Source: Paenibacillus catalpae
Lineage (GTDB): Bacteria > Bacillota > Bacilli > Paenibacillales > Paenibacillaceae
NCBI RefSeq assembly: GCF_900112695.1
Contig: NZ_FOMT01000001.1
Span: 1,302,001 to 1,366,000, forward strand
Direction: 5' to 3'
Length of the DNA: 64,000 bases
The notes beneath the pieces are model-generated. The model was not told the DNA's origin, did not search any database, and saw only the letters and a list, made by a program, of their open reading frames with translations. This document shows, piece by piece, positions 26,370 to 34,486 of this stretch. How positions within the stretch are numbered: position 1 is the stretch's first letter; the number at the start of each line of letters is the position of its first letter. The position numbers and the translations under genes are program-made.

Positions 26370-27457
26370 GTTGTCCTTTCCCCTCTTTCTTTACGAAACC
26401 AAGTGAACACAAGCAGCAGAACAGGGAACCCTACCCCGAAAGGCACGTAATAGATAAACAAATTATCATGAATCCACTTCGCATTCTCTGAAATGTTGGA
26501 GAAAAGCAGCGAATAAGCCGATATGACCCATATCAAGGGGATAGCTACAACCGCGCGGCTACGAATGGAGAATACCTGACAAATCGCTGTTACGGCAAAA
26601 TAATAGATGGAGCTTAACTTTACAAACACAACGAGCAGCATGTTTATGGAAATGATGGATTCCAGGTGCTCCATGAAGCTGGAAAACTCCATTTCTCGGA
26701 ATATCGTATACTCCGGATACAGAAGATGGGAAGATCTGTATACCCCTAGAATTCCAATCGCGAAAAAAACGGACAGCGCAATTTGAAAGCCCGCGAAGGC
26801 GGTTCCGCCCAGAACGGCCGTCTTCAGCTTCACTCGTACCAATGGGAAAATCATCATACAAGCAATGGTCTCCAGGAAAGGAAACCCGAGGGCGTATTTC
26901 GTCTCGGATACCGCGTGCCAAAAATGAAAATCAGCGGGAATGTTAAAATTCCGCCAATCCCACTCGTTTAGCATAATGGTATACGGAATCCAGAAGGAAA
27001 TGAAAATATAAGGTACGATAAAGATGCTGACAAGTGATATCGATCGGATCCCTTTCACTGCCGCATATGCGCAAACCACAAGGGTCATTAGGTGAAAAAC
27101 CGTTGGAGGCGTCCTTGGCATCATCGTAACATGCATATAATCACTTACATTTCTTGTTACCCAGGCGGCAATTTGGAGAAAAAAGATGATATAACAGACA
27201 GAAATGAAACCGCCTGCGTATTTGCCGAATACTTTGCTGAATATTTGAACAAGCGAAAGACCGGGATGCTTCCCGGATATGTAAATCCATACCGACCCAA
27301 TGAGAACTCCGAATACCGCACTCCATAGATGAACAAGCCACCCAAATTGCTTTGCATCTGCGATCGTGGCATTTGGAAGCATGATAAAGGTTGTTCCCAC
27401 GATAAAACAAGTTATGACACAAAACATTTGGAAGGGGCTTAACGTAGTTTGTTCCAA
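26366..27457 (-). CDS. Spore germination receptor subunit, GerB family (APC-type membrane protein)
   Basis: 363 aa from TTG 27457, chosen because AGGAG lies seven bases before it; an ATG six codons upstream lies inside the end of gerC and has no ribosome site. Ten or so membrane spans in the amino-acid permease fold, starting LSPFQMFCVITCFIVGTTFIMLP. The GerB family segments FPFLETIACMMIFPLV (about 195-210) and the C-terminal PFGVGFPVLLLVFTWFRK are present. It is the likely germinant-binding B subunit, placed in the spore inner membrane. Third gene of the gerA-gerC-gerB-2TM operon. Confidence 0.9.
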   Translation of the reverse strand: MEQTTLSPFQMFCVITCFIVGTTFIMLPNATIADAKQFGWLVHLWSAVFGVLIGSVWIYISGKHPGLSLVQIFSKVFGKYAGGFISVCYIIFFLQIAAWVTRNVSDYMHVTMMPRTPPTVFHLMTLVVCAYAAVKGIRSISLVSIFIVPYIFISFWIPYTIMLNEWDWRNFNIPADFHFWHAVSETKYALGFPFLETIACMMIFPLVRVKLKTAVLGGTAFAGFQIALSVFFAIGILGVYRSSHLLYPEYTIFREMEFSSFMEHLESIISINMLLVVFVKLSSIYYFAVTAICQVFSIRSRAVVAIPLIWVISAYSLLFSNISENAKWIHDNLFIYYVPFGVGFPVLLLVFTWFRKERGERTT

Positions 27458-27467
27458 CGTAACTCTC

Positions 27468-28586
27468 CTATTCATACGGTGTAATCGTGTTTCCTATATG
27501 GTTCAGCTTCGAATGAATTTCAAATTTCACACGAATGTCTCTCCATCTGTTCCTGCCTTGCTTCATATCTCCGATGCCAAGCATATCCCAGTTTTTCTGA
27601 ACAGAGAAGCTTAAGAACTCTTCGCACTTCTCTTTGTAAGTACGGTTAAAGGCCTGTTCCATTTCTCCGATATTCTGTACAGTTAATTTCTGCCTTTGCT
27701 CATTGTTGATGATGCCCATATGCGCATCCATTCGAATTCGAAGCACATCTTTAGATTCCCAAGTCCGCTTGATGCGGATGCCGGTTATTTCGATATCAAC
27801 CGTTTCGCCTTTTACCTTAAACGTTTCTGGTTTGCGGCTTGCATATCCGTTCAAGACATAATAAGTGTTTTTAATCTCATCGTTAACCTTCCCGACCATC
27901 TTGGCCTTGATAAATACAGCTCCCCCATTGATTTTCAAGCTCTGCTTTGTAGCATTTATATCTTCCAGCCGGTCCGAAACGGATGCCGATCCACCTCCCG
28001 AATATTGAACAATCGGCAATATCGTTGGTCTGCTAAATGGAACTCCCTCTACGATGTCCTTCATTCTAGTCGGTAGTTTGTTTATTCCAAATTTTCTTGC
28101 ATGCCAATCCATTAATAAACGAATGTTTCTCCCCGGTACCCGATCTAGCAGGGTAAACGTACTTATTACTTCAGAAACGGGATCTTCCGACACGATTGTA
28201 TATACATTCGTTCGGCGTTCCTTATAGTTCTCCAAATAATTGATCATTCTCAATAAACCTGCTCTTGCTGTGCGCTCTGATATGACATAACACTGCAGAT
28301 GGGAAGTATACAAATTTCTGGACATGACAGTCCCGGTTTGTTCCATCAAGCGCCCCATGGTCGTGGATTTAACATCAAATGTATATACCGCCGCTTTAGA
28401 AGGGCCAGATCTTCGGGCTTCAATGCTGGGCGGATTAAGAATTTGATAATAAGCGTGGAACATCCCGTCATCATCCCGGTCTACGGCTATCATGTCGACG
28501 ATAGCGAGCTGGTTAATTTCTTTCATGTCCCAACATCCCGAACAAAGCACTAACAACAGTAAAATAATAGTTATTTTTTTGATCAT
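27468..28586 (-). CDS. Spore germination receptor lipoprotein, GerC family
   Basis: 372 aa, AGGAG seven bases upstream of ATG 28586. Lipobox VLCSGC at the N-terminus followed by WDMKEINQLAIVDMIAVD, the family hallmark (CWDxxEIN). Central region FDVKSTTMGRLMEQ and C-terminal NIGEMEQAFNRTYKEKCEEF with GIGDMKQ fit three GerC domains. Starts 11 bases after gerA and overlaps the gerB region. The C subunit is lipidated and lies outside the spore inner membrane. Confidence 0.92.
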   Translation of the reverse strand: MIKKITIILLLLVLCSGCWDMKEINQLAIVDMIAVDRDDDGMFHAYYQILNPPSIEARRSGPSKAAVYTFDVKSTTMGRLMEQTGTVMSRNLYTSHLQCYVISERTARAGLLRMINYLENYKERRTNVYTIVSEDPVSEVISTFTLLDRVPGRNIRLLMDWHARKFGINKLPTRMKDIVEGVPFSRPTILPIVQYSGGGSASVSDRLEDINATKQSLKINGGAVFIKAKMVGKVNDEIKNTYYVLNGYASRKPETFKVKGETVDIEITGIRIKRTWESKDVLRIRMDAHMGIINNEQRQKLTVQNIGEMEQAFNRTYKEKCEEFLSFSVQKNWDMLGIGDMKQGRNRWRDIRVKFEIHSKLNHIGNTITPYE

Positions 28587-28596
28587 AACGTATCTC

Positions 28597-30006
28597 CTAA
28601 CCCTTGCTTCGATTCAATGGCCGGTTAATACGGATAAAGGTATCCCTCCATTTCGAAAGCCTTAACGGTGCGAGCGGAGCAAAATACGGAACGCCCAAGG
28701 AGCGAAGCGATACGAGATGAATCAGTAACACAAAAACGCCGCACATCACGCCAAAAAAACCTAATATGCCGGCTAAAAACATAAACCCAAATTGAATAAG
28801 CCTCTGGGCGATGCCAAACCCGTAATTAGGAGCAACAAAGTTTGCGATTGCGGTTAACGATACGACAATGACCATTGCGGCCGACACCACGCCTGCTTCT
28901 ACCGCAGCTTGGCCGAGTACCAATGCCCCTACAATGGATATGGCTTGACCGGATAACCTCGGCATGCGCAGCCCGGCTTCGCGAAGCACCTCAAATATAA
29001 CCATCATCCCGAAGGCTTCTACTACACCCGGGAAAGGCACTCCCTCCCTCTGCGAGGCAAGGTTAGCAAGCATGGATGAAGGGAGCATTTCCTGATGATA
29101 GCTTGCGATGGAAATGTATAAGGAAGGAGTAAACACGGAAATAACGAAAGACAGCATGCGAAGCCAGCGCAGTAACGTAGCAATGTCAGCTCTCTGGTAA
29201 TAGTCTTCCGAAGTCGAAAATGACTGGAAAAAGGTAATAGGACCAGCCAGTACGATAGGTGTCCCGTCTGTAATGACGGCTGCTTGGCCTTCCAGCAATT
29301 TTGCAACGATGGCATCGGGTCTTTCCGAAGACATGAACTGAGGAAAAGGAGTCAGGGTTTTATCCTGGATATATTCTTCAATATAGGCGCTCTCAAGAAT
29401 GCTGTCCGTTTGAATGGCCTTAAGTCTTTTTTGGAATTCGTTAATCATGCTTGGATCAGCGATTCCGTTCATGTATACCAAGAGTACGGTTGTATGGCTT
29501 TCCGAGCCAATTACCATTTCCTCGATTGTCAATTTCTCGCTCTTTAACCGTTTGCGAATGAGCGATAAATTACGCGAGCTATCCTCTACGAAGCCTTCGC
29601 GCGGACCCCGGACGACAGATTCTGTTTCAGGCTCGGCTATGCTGCGTTGTTCTTGTTTGCGGACATTAATGGAAACCGCCTTTTGTCCAGACGGGGCAAC
29701 GATACATTGCCCTTCCAATAGTTCTTTAACGTAGGAATCCACCCCGCTCACTTCTTTGATTTCTGCTTGTTTAAAGGCAGTCATTAACCAATGAACAGGG
29801 TCTTGACTGTCCTCCAGCGGAGAATGAGGCGTCAACAGGCCGGATATGATCAATTCATCCACCAGCTTTTGATCCGTTATCGTACACAAATACATGCAGG
29901 TTAGTTTGGTTTGCTCTTGCACGTTATATGATTTGATAATAAGATCAGGCGCATGGTTTAATTTCTTCTGAATGACTGCCGACATATCTTGTATTTGCTG
30001 ATCCAT
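28597..30006 (-). CDS. Spore germination receptor subunit, GerA family
   Basis: 469 aa; AAGGGGGGG before ATG 30006. An N-terminal hydrophilic domain (about 1-260) contains VVRGPREGFVEDSSRNLSLIRKRL and FPQFMSSERPDAIVAKLLEGQ, both conserved in GerA. Then STSEDYYQRADIATLLRW and four or five membrane spans (about 275-440) with REAGLRMPRLSGQAISIVGALVLGQAAVEAG. The A subunit of a nutrient germinant receptor. First gene of an intact operon; no sigma-G element was found in the 80 bases upstream. Confidence 0.93.
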   Translation of the reverse strand: MDQQIQDMSAVIQKKLNHAPDLIIKSYNVQEQTKLTCMYLCTITDQKLVDELIISGLLTPHSPLEDSQDPVHWLMTAFKQAEIKEVSGVDSYVKELLEGQCIVAPSGQKAVSINVRKQEQRSIAEPETESVVRGPREGFVEDSSRNLSLIRKRLKSEKLTIEEMVIGSESHTTVLLVYMNGIADPSMINEFQKRLKAIQTDSILESAYIEEYIQDKTLTPFPQFMSSERPDAIVAKLLEGQAAVITDGTPIVLAGPITFFQSFSTSEDYYQRADIATLLRWLRMLSFVISVFTPSLYISIASYHQEMLPSSMLANLASQREGVPFPGVVEAFGMMVIFEVLREAGLRMPRLSGQAISIVGALVLGQAAVEAGVVSAAMVIVVSLTAIANFVAPNYGFGIAQRLIQFGFMFLAGILGFFGVMCGVFVLLIHLVSLRSLGVPYFAPLAPLRLSKWRDTFIRINRPLNRSKG

Positions 30007-30018
30007 CCGGACCCCCCC

Positions 30019-30060
30019 TTATTTTCCAGAGGATTCCCTTGCGCTGCTTCTTTCATTCAT
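30019..30060 (-). other. Possible 13-codon leader ORF before gerA
   Basis: On the minus strand AAGGAG is followed nine bases later by ATG and codes M N E R S S A R E S S G K then TAA, ending 12 bases before the gerA start. It lies between a terminator and gerA. May be chance; reported because the ribosome site is near-consensus. Confidence 0.2.
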
Positions 30061-30078
30061 CAATCCCATCTCCTTCCG

Positions 30079-30116
30079 ATAAAAAGAAAGGAGCACCGCA
30101 TGTTAGCGGTGCTCCT
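30079..30116 (-). terminator. Terminator of the AhpD/NmrA-like operon
   Basis: Perfect 10-bp stem GGAGCACCGC / GCGGTGCTCC with a 6-base loop followed on the minus strand by TTTCTTTTT. Nineteen bases past the NmrA-like gene's stop at 30135. Confidence 0.88.
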
Positions 30117-30134
30117 GTATCAATCCATTTAAAA

Positions 30135-30893
30135 TTATACTTGAACCGCGATTTGTTTGAGCCAATCCTCATAATGTGCCGAGCTGATACGTGCTGAGCT
30201 GCCTGCAGGGACAAGAGATGACTGCGTCACATGTACCCCATAGTAAGGAGCCTCTTCATCTGTAATCACCTGACGAGGATCTTGAGTGACTTCCAGATAT
30301 TGACGAACGAAATCGTCGAGGCCAAATTTATCAGGCCCTGCGATATCTCGAAGACCATTAACAGGCGCCCCTAATGTGAAGTCAACTAAAAGTTCAGCCA
30401 CGTCTTCCGCAGCGATCGGCTGTACGAAAGCCGATGGCAAGCGCACAGTCTGACCTTCTGTGGAGACATAGGCAATGCCGCTAACGAACTCGAAAAATTG
30501 CGTCGCACGAACGATGGTATACGCAACGCCGGAAGCTTTGATCAGATTTTCTTGAGCCATCTTCGCTCGGAAATAACCGCTCCCCAGCAGACCATCCGTA
30601 CCAACAACCGACAATGCAACGTGGTGTTTCACTCCAGCCGCTTCTTCAGCAGCAAGGAGATTACGGGTAGAATTTTCGAAAAATTCGAGTACAGCCTTAT
30701 CTTCAAAAGAAGGAGAATTGGTAACGTCGACAACAACCTCGGCGCCGTGTAACGCATCAGCCAATCCTTCACCAGTTACACTGTTGATACCTAATGATGG
30801 AGATGCTGCTACTACTTCGTGGCCTAATTGACGAAGGTTGCCCACAAGTTTTTTGCCAATAAGCCCAGTACCGCCAATAACTACAATTTTCAT
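30135..30893 (-). CDS. NmrA-like NAD(P)-binding oxidoreductase (atypical SDR)
   Basis: 252 aa; GGGAGG before ATG. N-terminal Rossmann motif VVIGGTGLIGKKLV (GGTGxxG), ALSVVGTDGLLGSGYFRAKMAQE in the active-site region (YFRAK: Y-x-x-x-K-like), TIVRATQFFEF as in NmrA/HSCARG-like proteins. Lies 43 bases after the AhpD-like gene in an operon with it. Carboxymuconolactone decarboxylase-like proteins, oxidoreductases and epimerases are the recurring partners of ECF41 sigma factors, and the promoter of this operon has that signature. Confidence 0.87.
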   Translation of the reverse strand: MKIVVIGGTGLIGKKLVGNLRQLGHEVVAASPSLGINSVTGEGLADALHGAEVVVDVTNSPSFEDKAVLEFFENSTRNLLAAEEAAGVKHHVALSVVGTDGLLGSGYFRAKMAQENLIKASGVAYTIVRATQFFEFVSGIAYVSTEGQTVRLPSAFVQPIAAEDVAELLVDFTLGAPVNGLRDIAGPDKFGLDDFVRQYLEVTQDPRQVITDEEAPYYGVHVTQSSLVPAGSSARISSAHYEDWLKQIAVQV

Positions 30894-30936
30894 GTATATT
30901 CCTCCCTGTTCTTATCCTAATAGTTTATTTATTTAT

Positions 30937-31416
30937 TTAGTTCAAGCCAGCTTTCGACAAACCAAATGCAGCGTCGGCCGAGCCAGGCACCTGTTTGAAG
31001 GCCACATTAACTCGGTTCCAAGCATTAATCGCCATAACCGAGAAAGTCAGGTCAGAAATTTCTTTCTCCGTAAAGTATTCGCGAACACGATTATAGACAT
31101 CGTCCGGCACGCCATGTTCAGGCAGATGAGTCAGAATCTCGGTCCAAGCCAGCGCGGCACGTTCACGCGGTTCAAACAGAGTTGACTCTCTCCAAATCGA
31201 AGTGTGATAGAGACGAAGCTCGCTCTCGCCATTAATCTTTGCCTGCTTCACATGCATATCTAAACAGAATCCGCATCCGTTCATTTGCGAAGCTCTAATG
31301 TGAACGAGATCAAGGATCTTCTCTTCAATGGCGCTTCCCTTCTCTGCATTGCTGAATTCCATCATTTTCTTGAAAAGCTCGGGGGATTGCTGCATATAAT
31401 TTAAACGCTGTGTCAT
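30937..31416 (-). CDS. Carboxymuconolactone decarboxylase/AhpD-like protein
   Basis: 159 aa; AGGAGG before ATG. The family core IRASQMNGCGFCLDMHVKQAK (about 47-67) has the redox CxxC pair and the following His, as in AhpD-type alkylhydroperoxidases. ERAALAWTEILT is another conserved segment. Likely a small thiol peroxidase or a decarboxylase-like enzyme dealing with peroxides. Transcribed with the NmrA-like gene from a TGTCACA-type promoter. Confidence 0.9.
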   Translation of the reverse strand: MTQRLNYMQQSPELFKKMMEFSNAEKGSAIEEKILDLVHIRASQMNGCGFCLDMHVKQAKINGESELRLYHTSIWRESTLFEPRERAALAWTEILTHLPEHGVPDDVYNRVREYFTEKEISDLTFSVMAINAWNRVNVAFKQVPGSADAAFGLSKAGLN

Positions 31417-31452
31417 TAGGTTTACCTCCTAGTTTTGTTTTACACTATCTAA

Positions 31453-31479
31453 GACAATTGAGGGTCTGAATCTGTGACA
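31453..31479 (-). promoter_or_regulatory. ECF41-type promoter of the AhpD-like gene
   Basis: Minus strand: TGTCACA (31479-31473), 16 bases, TGTC (31456-31453), 37 bases before the start codon. The published ECF41 consensus as I recall it is TGTCACA in the -35 and CGTC in the -10; only the first base of the -10 differs. The downstream gene is of the class these sigma factors control. Confidence 0.65.
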
Positions 31480-31521
31480 CCAAATCAAAAGTATTTTTCA
31501 ATTCCTTCTCAAGCATGCCTG

Positions 31522-32268
31522 TTAAGTAATCACAAGCCCGCCATCAACCCCGATAACTTGACCGGTTACCCAGCTCATGTCCGGGTTAGCCAGGTTCACG
31601 ATCCAAGCCGCTACATCCTTAGGCTCTCCGCGGCGCCCAAGCGGAATGCTCTGGCGTTCATGTTCCTTAACCGCTTCGATTTGCTCCTCAGTCAGTCCCA
31701 TGCGATCGCGAAGGAATGGAGTCTCAACCGGTCCGGAGGCAATGGCATTCACGCGAATGCCTTTTGGAGCGAGCTCCAGTGCCCAAGCACGGGTCATATA
31801 CTCCATCGCTGCTTTGCTCGAACCATAAAGAGAAAGGTTAGCCCCTGCTTTGCTGCCAAAAGTGCTCGACATATTGATAATAAGTCCTTTTGTTTTCTCC
31901 AGGTGAGGAATGGCAGCTGAAGCAAGCAGTGTGGGTCCAGTGACATTCACGGCAAATACGTCCGAGATGGACTGGGCATTCACCTGCTCAAGCGGCATAA
32001 TAACGCCGGCGCCGGCATTGTTTACGAGGATATCAAGTCGTCCCCACCGCTTTATTGCCGCCGCTACTGTAAGTGCAGCCGATTCAGGATTACTTGCATC
32101 CGCGACGAAGCCCTTAATTTGAGGATGGCTTGCCGTGATTTCTTCCAGCACTTCTTTGCGACGTCCGGTAATGAGCACATGAGCTCCCTTTGCTGCAAAC
32201 ATTTGGGCAGCAGCAAATCCAATACCTGAGCCGCCGCCAGTAATAATAACAACCTTGTTGTTTAACAT
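31522..32268 (-). CDS. SDR-family oxidoreductase
   Basis: 248 aa classical SDR: TGGGSGIGFAAAQ (cofactor), NNAGAGV, catalytic Ser in INMSSTFGS, YGSSKAAMEY (YxxxK), and the usual C-terminal VTGQVIGVDGG. AAAGGGAG before ATG. It lies 96 bases after the MarR gene, and that gap contains a near copy of the dyad found at the MarR promoter, so MarR very likely represses this gene. Substrate not evident. Confidence 0.9.
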   Translation of the reverse strand: MLNNKVVIITGGGSGIGFAAAQMFAAKGAHVLITGRRKEVLEEITASHPQIKGFVADASNPESAALTVAAAIKRWGRLDILVNNAGAGVIMPLEQVNAQSISDVFAVNVTGPTLLASAAIPHLEKTKGLIINMSSTFGSKAGANLSLYGSSKAAMEYMTRAWALELAPKGIRVNAIASGPVETPFLRDRMGLTEEQIEAVKEHERQSIPLGRRGEPKDVAAWIVNLANPDMSWVTGQVIGVDGGLVIT

Positions 32269-32301
32269 GAGTGTAGTCTCCCTTTATTTTCATTTAATTA
32301 T

Positions 32302-32323
32302 CTAATAATTAATTAATTAACTA
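32302..32323. promoter_or_regulatory. MarR operator candidate upstream of SDR
   Basis: AT-rich dyad built on TTAATTAATTAA that matches 19 of 22 positions of the sequence at 32819-32840 in the MarR leader. Two copies, one before each gene, suggest a shared repressor site. Confidence 0.6.
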
Positions 32324-32364
32324 TAATACAGAATCCGCCCTCTTTCCGGGCGGCCATCGAGCCA

Positions 32365-32805
32365 TTAGAATAATACGTTCAGCAACTGCTTCAACTGTGT
32401 CTGAGCTTCCGGAGAAAGTTTCCCTCCAACATGTTCGGCGATCGTCTTTTCATAAACGGGCCATACTTCTGTAATCAGGTCTTCACCTTCAGCGGTTAAA
32501 CGAACAAGTATTCTTCTCCTGTTGGAGGGATCAAAATCTCTCTGGATCCTTCCAGCCTTCTCTAAAGCATTTAACAAATTGCTTATATTCGCCCTCGTCA
32601 CGGAGAGATCATCGCTGAGCTCGGACGGAAGCATTGGCCTGCCTCCTGTCTTGAGCGCTACGAGCAGGCACCAACGACCCAGCGTTAAATCGAATGTCCC
32701 CAGCTGCTCCTCCAGCTTCTGAACCAAATGATGACTGGTTTTATAAATCGTCAGAAAAACATCAATGGGGAGAATCGGTTGTTCAAACGGATCCCATTTC
32801 TCTAT
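32365..32805 (-). CDS. MarR-family regulator with probable ATA start
   Basis: 146 aa if it begins at ATA 32805, the codon eight bases after a perfect GGGAGG. No ATG, GTG or TTG occurs between that site and residue 40; the next in-frame start upstream, TTG 32880, is the first triplet of the -35 TTGACA and cannot be transcribed from that promoter. Winged helix LPSELSDDLSVTRANISNLLNALEKAGRIQRDFDPSNRRRILVRLTAEG (about 65-115), dimer helices at both ends. It probably represses itself and the SDR at 31522. The protein looks otherwise intact. Confidence 0.8.
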   Translation of the reverse strand: MEKWDPFEQPILPIDVFLTIYKTSHHLVQKLEEQLGTFDLTLGRWCLLVALKTGGRPMLPSELSDDLSVTRANISNLLNALEKAGRIQRDFDPSNRRRILVRLTAEGEDLITEVWPVYEKTIAEHVGGKLSPEAQTQLKQLLNVLF

Positions 32806-32818
32806 AAGCTTAACCTCC

Positions 32819-32880
32819 CTAATGATTAATTCATTAACTGTTTGCGAATTAACAATAACGCTGACATAAAAGTTTGTCAA
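32819..32880 (-). promoter_or_regulatory. marR promoter and operator
   Basis: TTGACA (32880-32875), 17 bases, TATTGT (32857-32852). The AT-rich dyad 32819-32840 lies just after the probable start site and next to GGGAGG, where a bound MarR protein would block both initiation and ribosome access. It matches the 22-base site before the SDR at 19 positions. Confidence 0.65.
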
Positions 32881-32908
32881 GTTTTCCGCCGCTTCTCCGG
32901 TTCGGAAA

Positions 32909-32945
32909 AAAAGGAGAACCCGAAAATAACGGGTTCTCCTTTTTG
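32909..32945 (-). terminator. Terminator of SDR gene
   Basis: Stem GGAGAACCCG / CGGGTTCTCC (10 bp, 7-base loop) followed on the minus strand by TTTTTTTCC; ten bases past the SDR stop. Confidence 0.88.
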
Positions 32946-32955
32946 ATTGTATGAA

Positions 32956-33693
32956 TTACAACGCTGTTGGCCTGATCATAATCTCGCTTATTAAAGTGTC
33001 GTCCGGTTCATTAATGGCAAATGCGATGGCTCTAGCTATACGGTCTGGTGAAATTCCCAAGTCGCTTATTTGATTAGCAACCGCCTGCACCTCCGGACTG
33101 GTAATACTGTCGAATAGCTCAGTCTTCGTCAATCCCGGAGCTATCACAGTAGACTTAATCCCCGAAGTTGAAGACTCCTCCAGGCGCAGACCCTCCGAAA
33201 TAGCTCGGACGGCGAATTTGGTAGCCGCATATACAGCGGATGTCGGGGATACCTGATAGCCGGAGGTCGATGACAGGTTAATAATATGTCCGGACTTCTG
33301 CTCCCTCATGACAGGTAATACCGCTGCGATCCCGTATAAGACACCTTTGATGTTCACATCGATCATCTGCTCCCACTCCTCAACTCGCAGCTCACTCAGC
33401 CTGGAATTTGGCATAACCCCTGCGTTATTGATTAGAACATCGATGCGGCCGTACTTACTTAAGGCAAACTTGGCTAAATTCTGCATATCCTCAGCAGATA
33501 CCACGTCTGCTTTTATAGAAACGGCTTCCCCGCCCAACTGTTTAACATCATTAACAATCGCTTGCAAACGATCCTCTCTTCTGGCAGCCAATACGACTTT
33601 TGCGCCATTTTCAGCCAATAATTTCGCCGTTGCTTCACCTATTCCGCTCGATGCACCCGTAATAATGACCACTTTGTTCTTTATATTTTCCAT
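32956..33693 (-). CDS. SDR-family oxidoreductase
   Basis: 245 aa. TGASSGIGEATAK cofactor loop, NNAGVMP, INLSSTSGY (Ser), YAATKFAVRA (YxxxK). The family of YdfG/NADP-dependent serine dehydrogenase-like SDRs ends with ISEIMIRPTAL as here. AAAGGAG before ATG 33693. Divergent from the TetR gene at 33859, which is its probable repressor. Substrate not known. Confidence 0.9.
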   Translation of the reverse strand: MENIKNKVVIITGASSGIGEATAKLLAENGAKVVLAARREDRLQAIVNDVKQLGGEAVSIKADVVSAEDMQNLAKFALSKYGRIDVLINNAGVMPNSRLSELRVEEWEQMIDVNIKGVLYGIAAVLPVMREQKSGHIINLSSTSGYQVSPTSAVYAATKFAVRAISEGLRLEESSTSGIKSTVIAPGLTKTELFDSITSPEVQAVANQISDLGISPDRIARAIAFAINEPDDTLISEIMIRPTAL

Positions 33694-33732
33694 TATAATT
33701 CGCTCCTTTAATTTAACGTGTGTTGAATATAT

Positions 33733-33813
33733 AACGGCCGTTGATTAATATTATGGTCAGAAGTCCTGATTACTCAATGGTTGATTGATGCGTTATTGTT
33801 TTATATACAACAA
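33733..33813. promoter_or_regulatory. SDR/tetR divergent control region
   Basis: Contains the perfect 10-bp palindrome AACGGCCGTT (33733-33742) near the SDR start and TTGTT-N8-AACAA (33796-33813) near the TetR start. Both are candidate TetR operators; no better evidence separates them. Confidence 0.35.
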
Positions 33814-33858
33814 AACCGTCAGAATTGTTGATTATCTGAAGGAGAGGAATCATATACA

Positions 33859-34410
33859 ATGGCACCTACTATGAGGACGGACCGCCGTATTCTCCGCACG
33901 AAGCAATCCATAAAGAAGTCTTTTCTGGAGCTTTTTACCGAAAAAGACTTTGAACAGATCACCATAAACGAAATAGCAGAGCGTGCGAATGTTAACCGCG
34001 GCACGATTTATTTGCATTACGAGGATAAATATGACTTATTGGACAAATGCATTGAGGATCACGTTAACGAATTGATCTCCTTGTGCAAGAAACGAGAGGA
34101 TCATACCGTCAGCTCCAATGGGGTCAAACCGGTGTTTGATTATCTACATGACCATTTCCCGTTTTTCTCTGCGATGTTCTCGAATCAAAGAGTTTTTCTG
34201 TTCCGGGACCGATTGTTAAATTTCTTCGCCGTTAATCTTATGGGGAAGATGGAAAGTGCAGATCACAAGATCGATAACGAGTTAAAAGCCCAGTTTATGG
34301 CCTCTGCATTTATTGGCATTGTGGAATGGTGGATCCGTCTACAAATGCCGCATTCTACGTCATTTATGGCGGATCAGGTTAGAGATTTATTTGAAAAGAA
34401 TTTGCAATAA
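33859..34410 (+). CDS. TetR/AcrR-family transcriptional regulator
   Basis: 183 aa. ATG 33859 follows AAGGAGAGG; a second in-frame ATG lies four codons later. The helix-turn-helix is FTEKDFEQITINEIAERANVNRGTIYLHYEDKYDLLD (about 25-61); the C-terminal domain resembles TetR_C_7/YfiR-like (FMASAFIGIVEWWIRLQMPHS). Divergent from the SDR at 32956. Shares a terminator with the cupredoxin gene. Confidence 0.9.
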   Translation: MAPTMRTDRRILRTKQSIKKSFLELFTEKDFEQITINEIAERANVNRGTIYLHYEDKYDLLDKCIEDHVNELISLCKKREDHTVSSNGVKPVFDYLHDHFPFFSAMFSNQRVFLFRDRLLNFFAVNLMGKMESADHKIDNELKAQFMASAFIGIVEWWIRLQMPHSTSFMADQVRDLFEKNLQ

Positions 34411-34412
34411 AC

Positions 34413-34460
34413 AAGACCATCCGAATTCGGAGAAAATATCGCCGAAATGCAGATGGTCTC
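34413..34460. terminator. Bidirectional terminator between tetR and cupredoxin
   Basis: Stem AGACCATC / GATGGTCT extended by TTCGG / CCGAA inside; lies between convergent stops at 34410 and 34487. Confidence 0.65.
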
Positions 34461-34486
34461 ATTTATTATTCATTATAAGCATAGAT

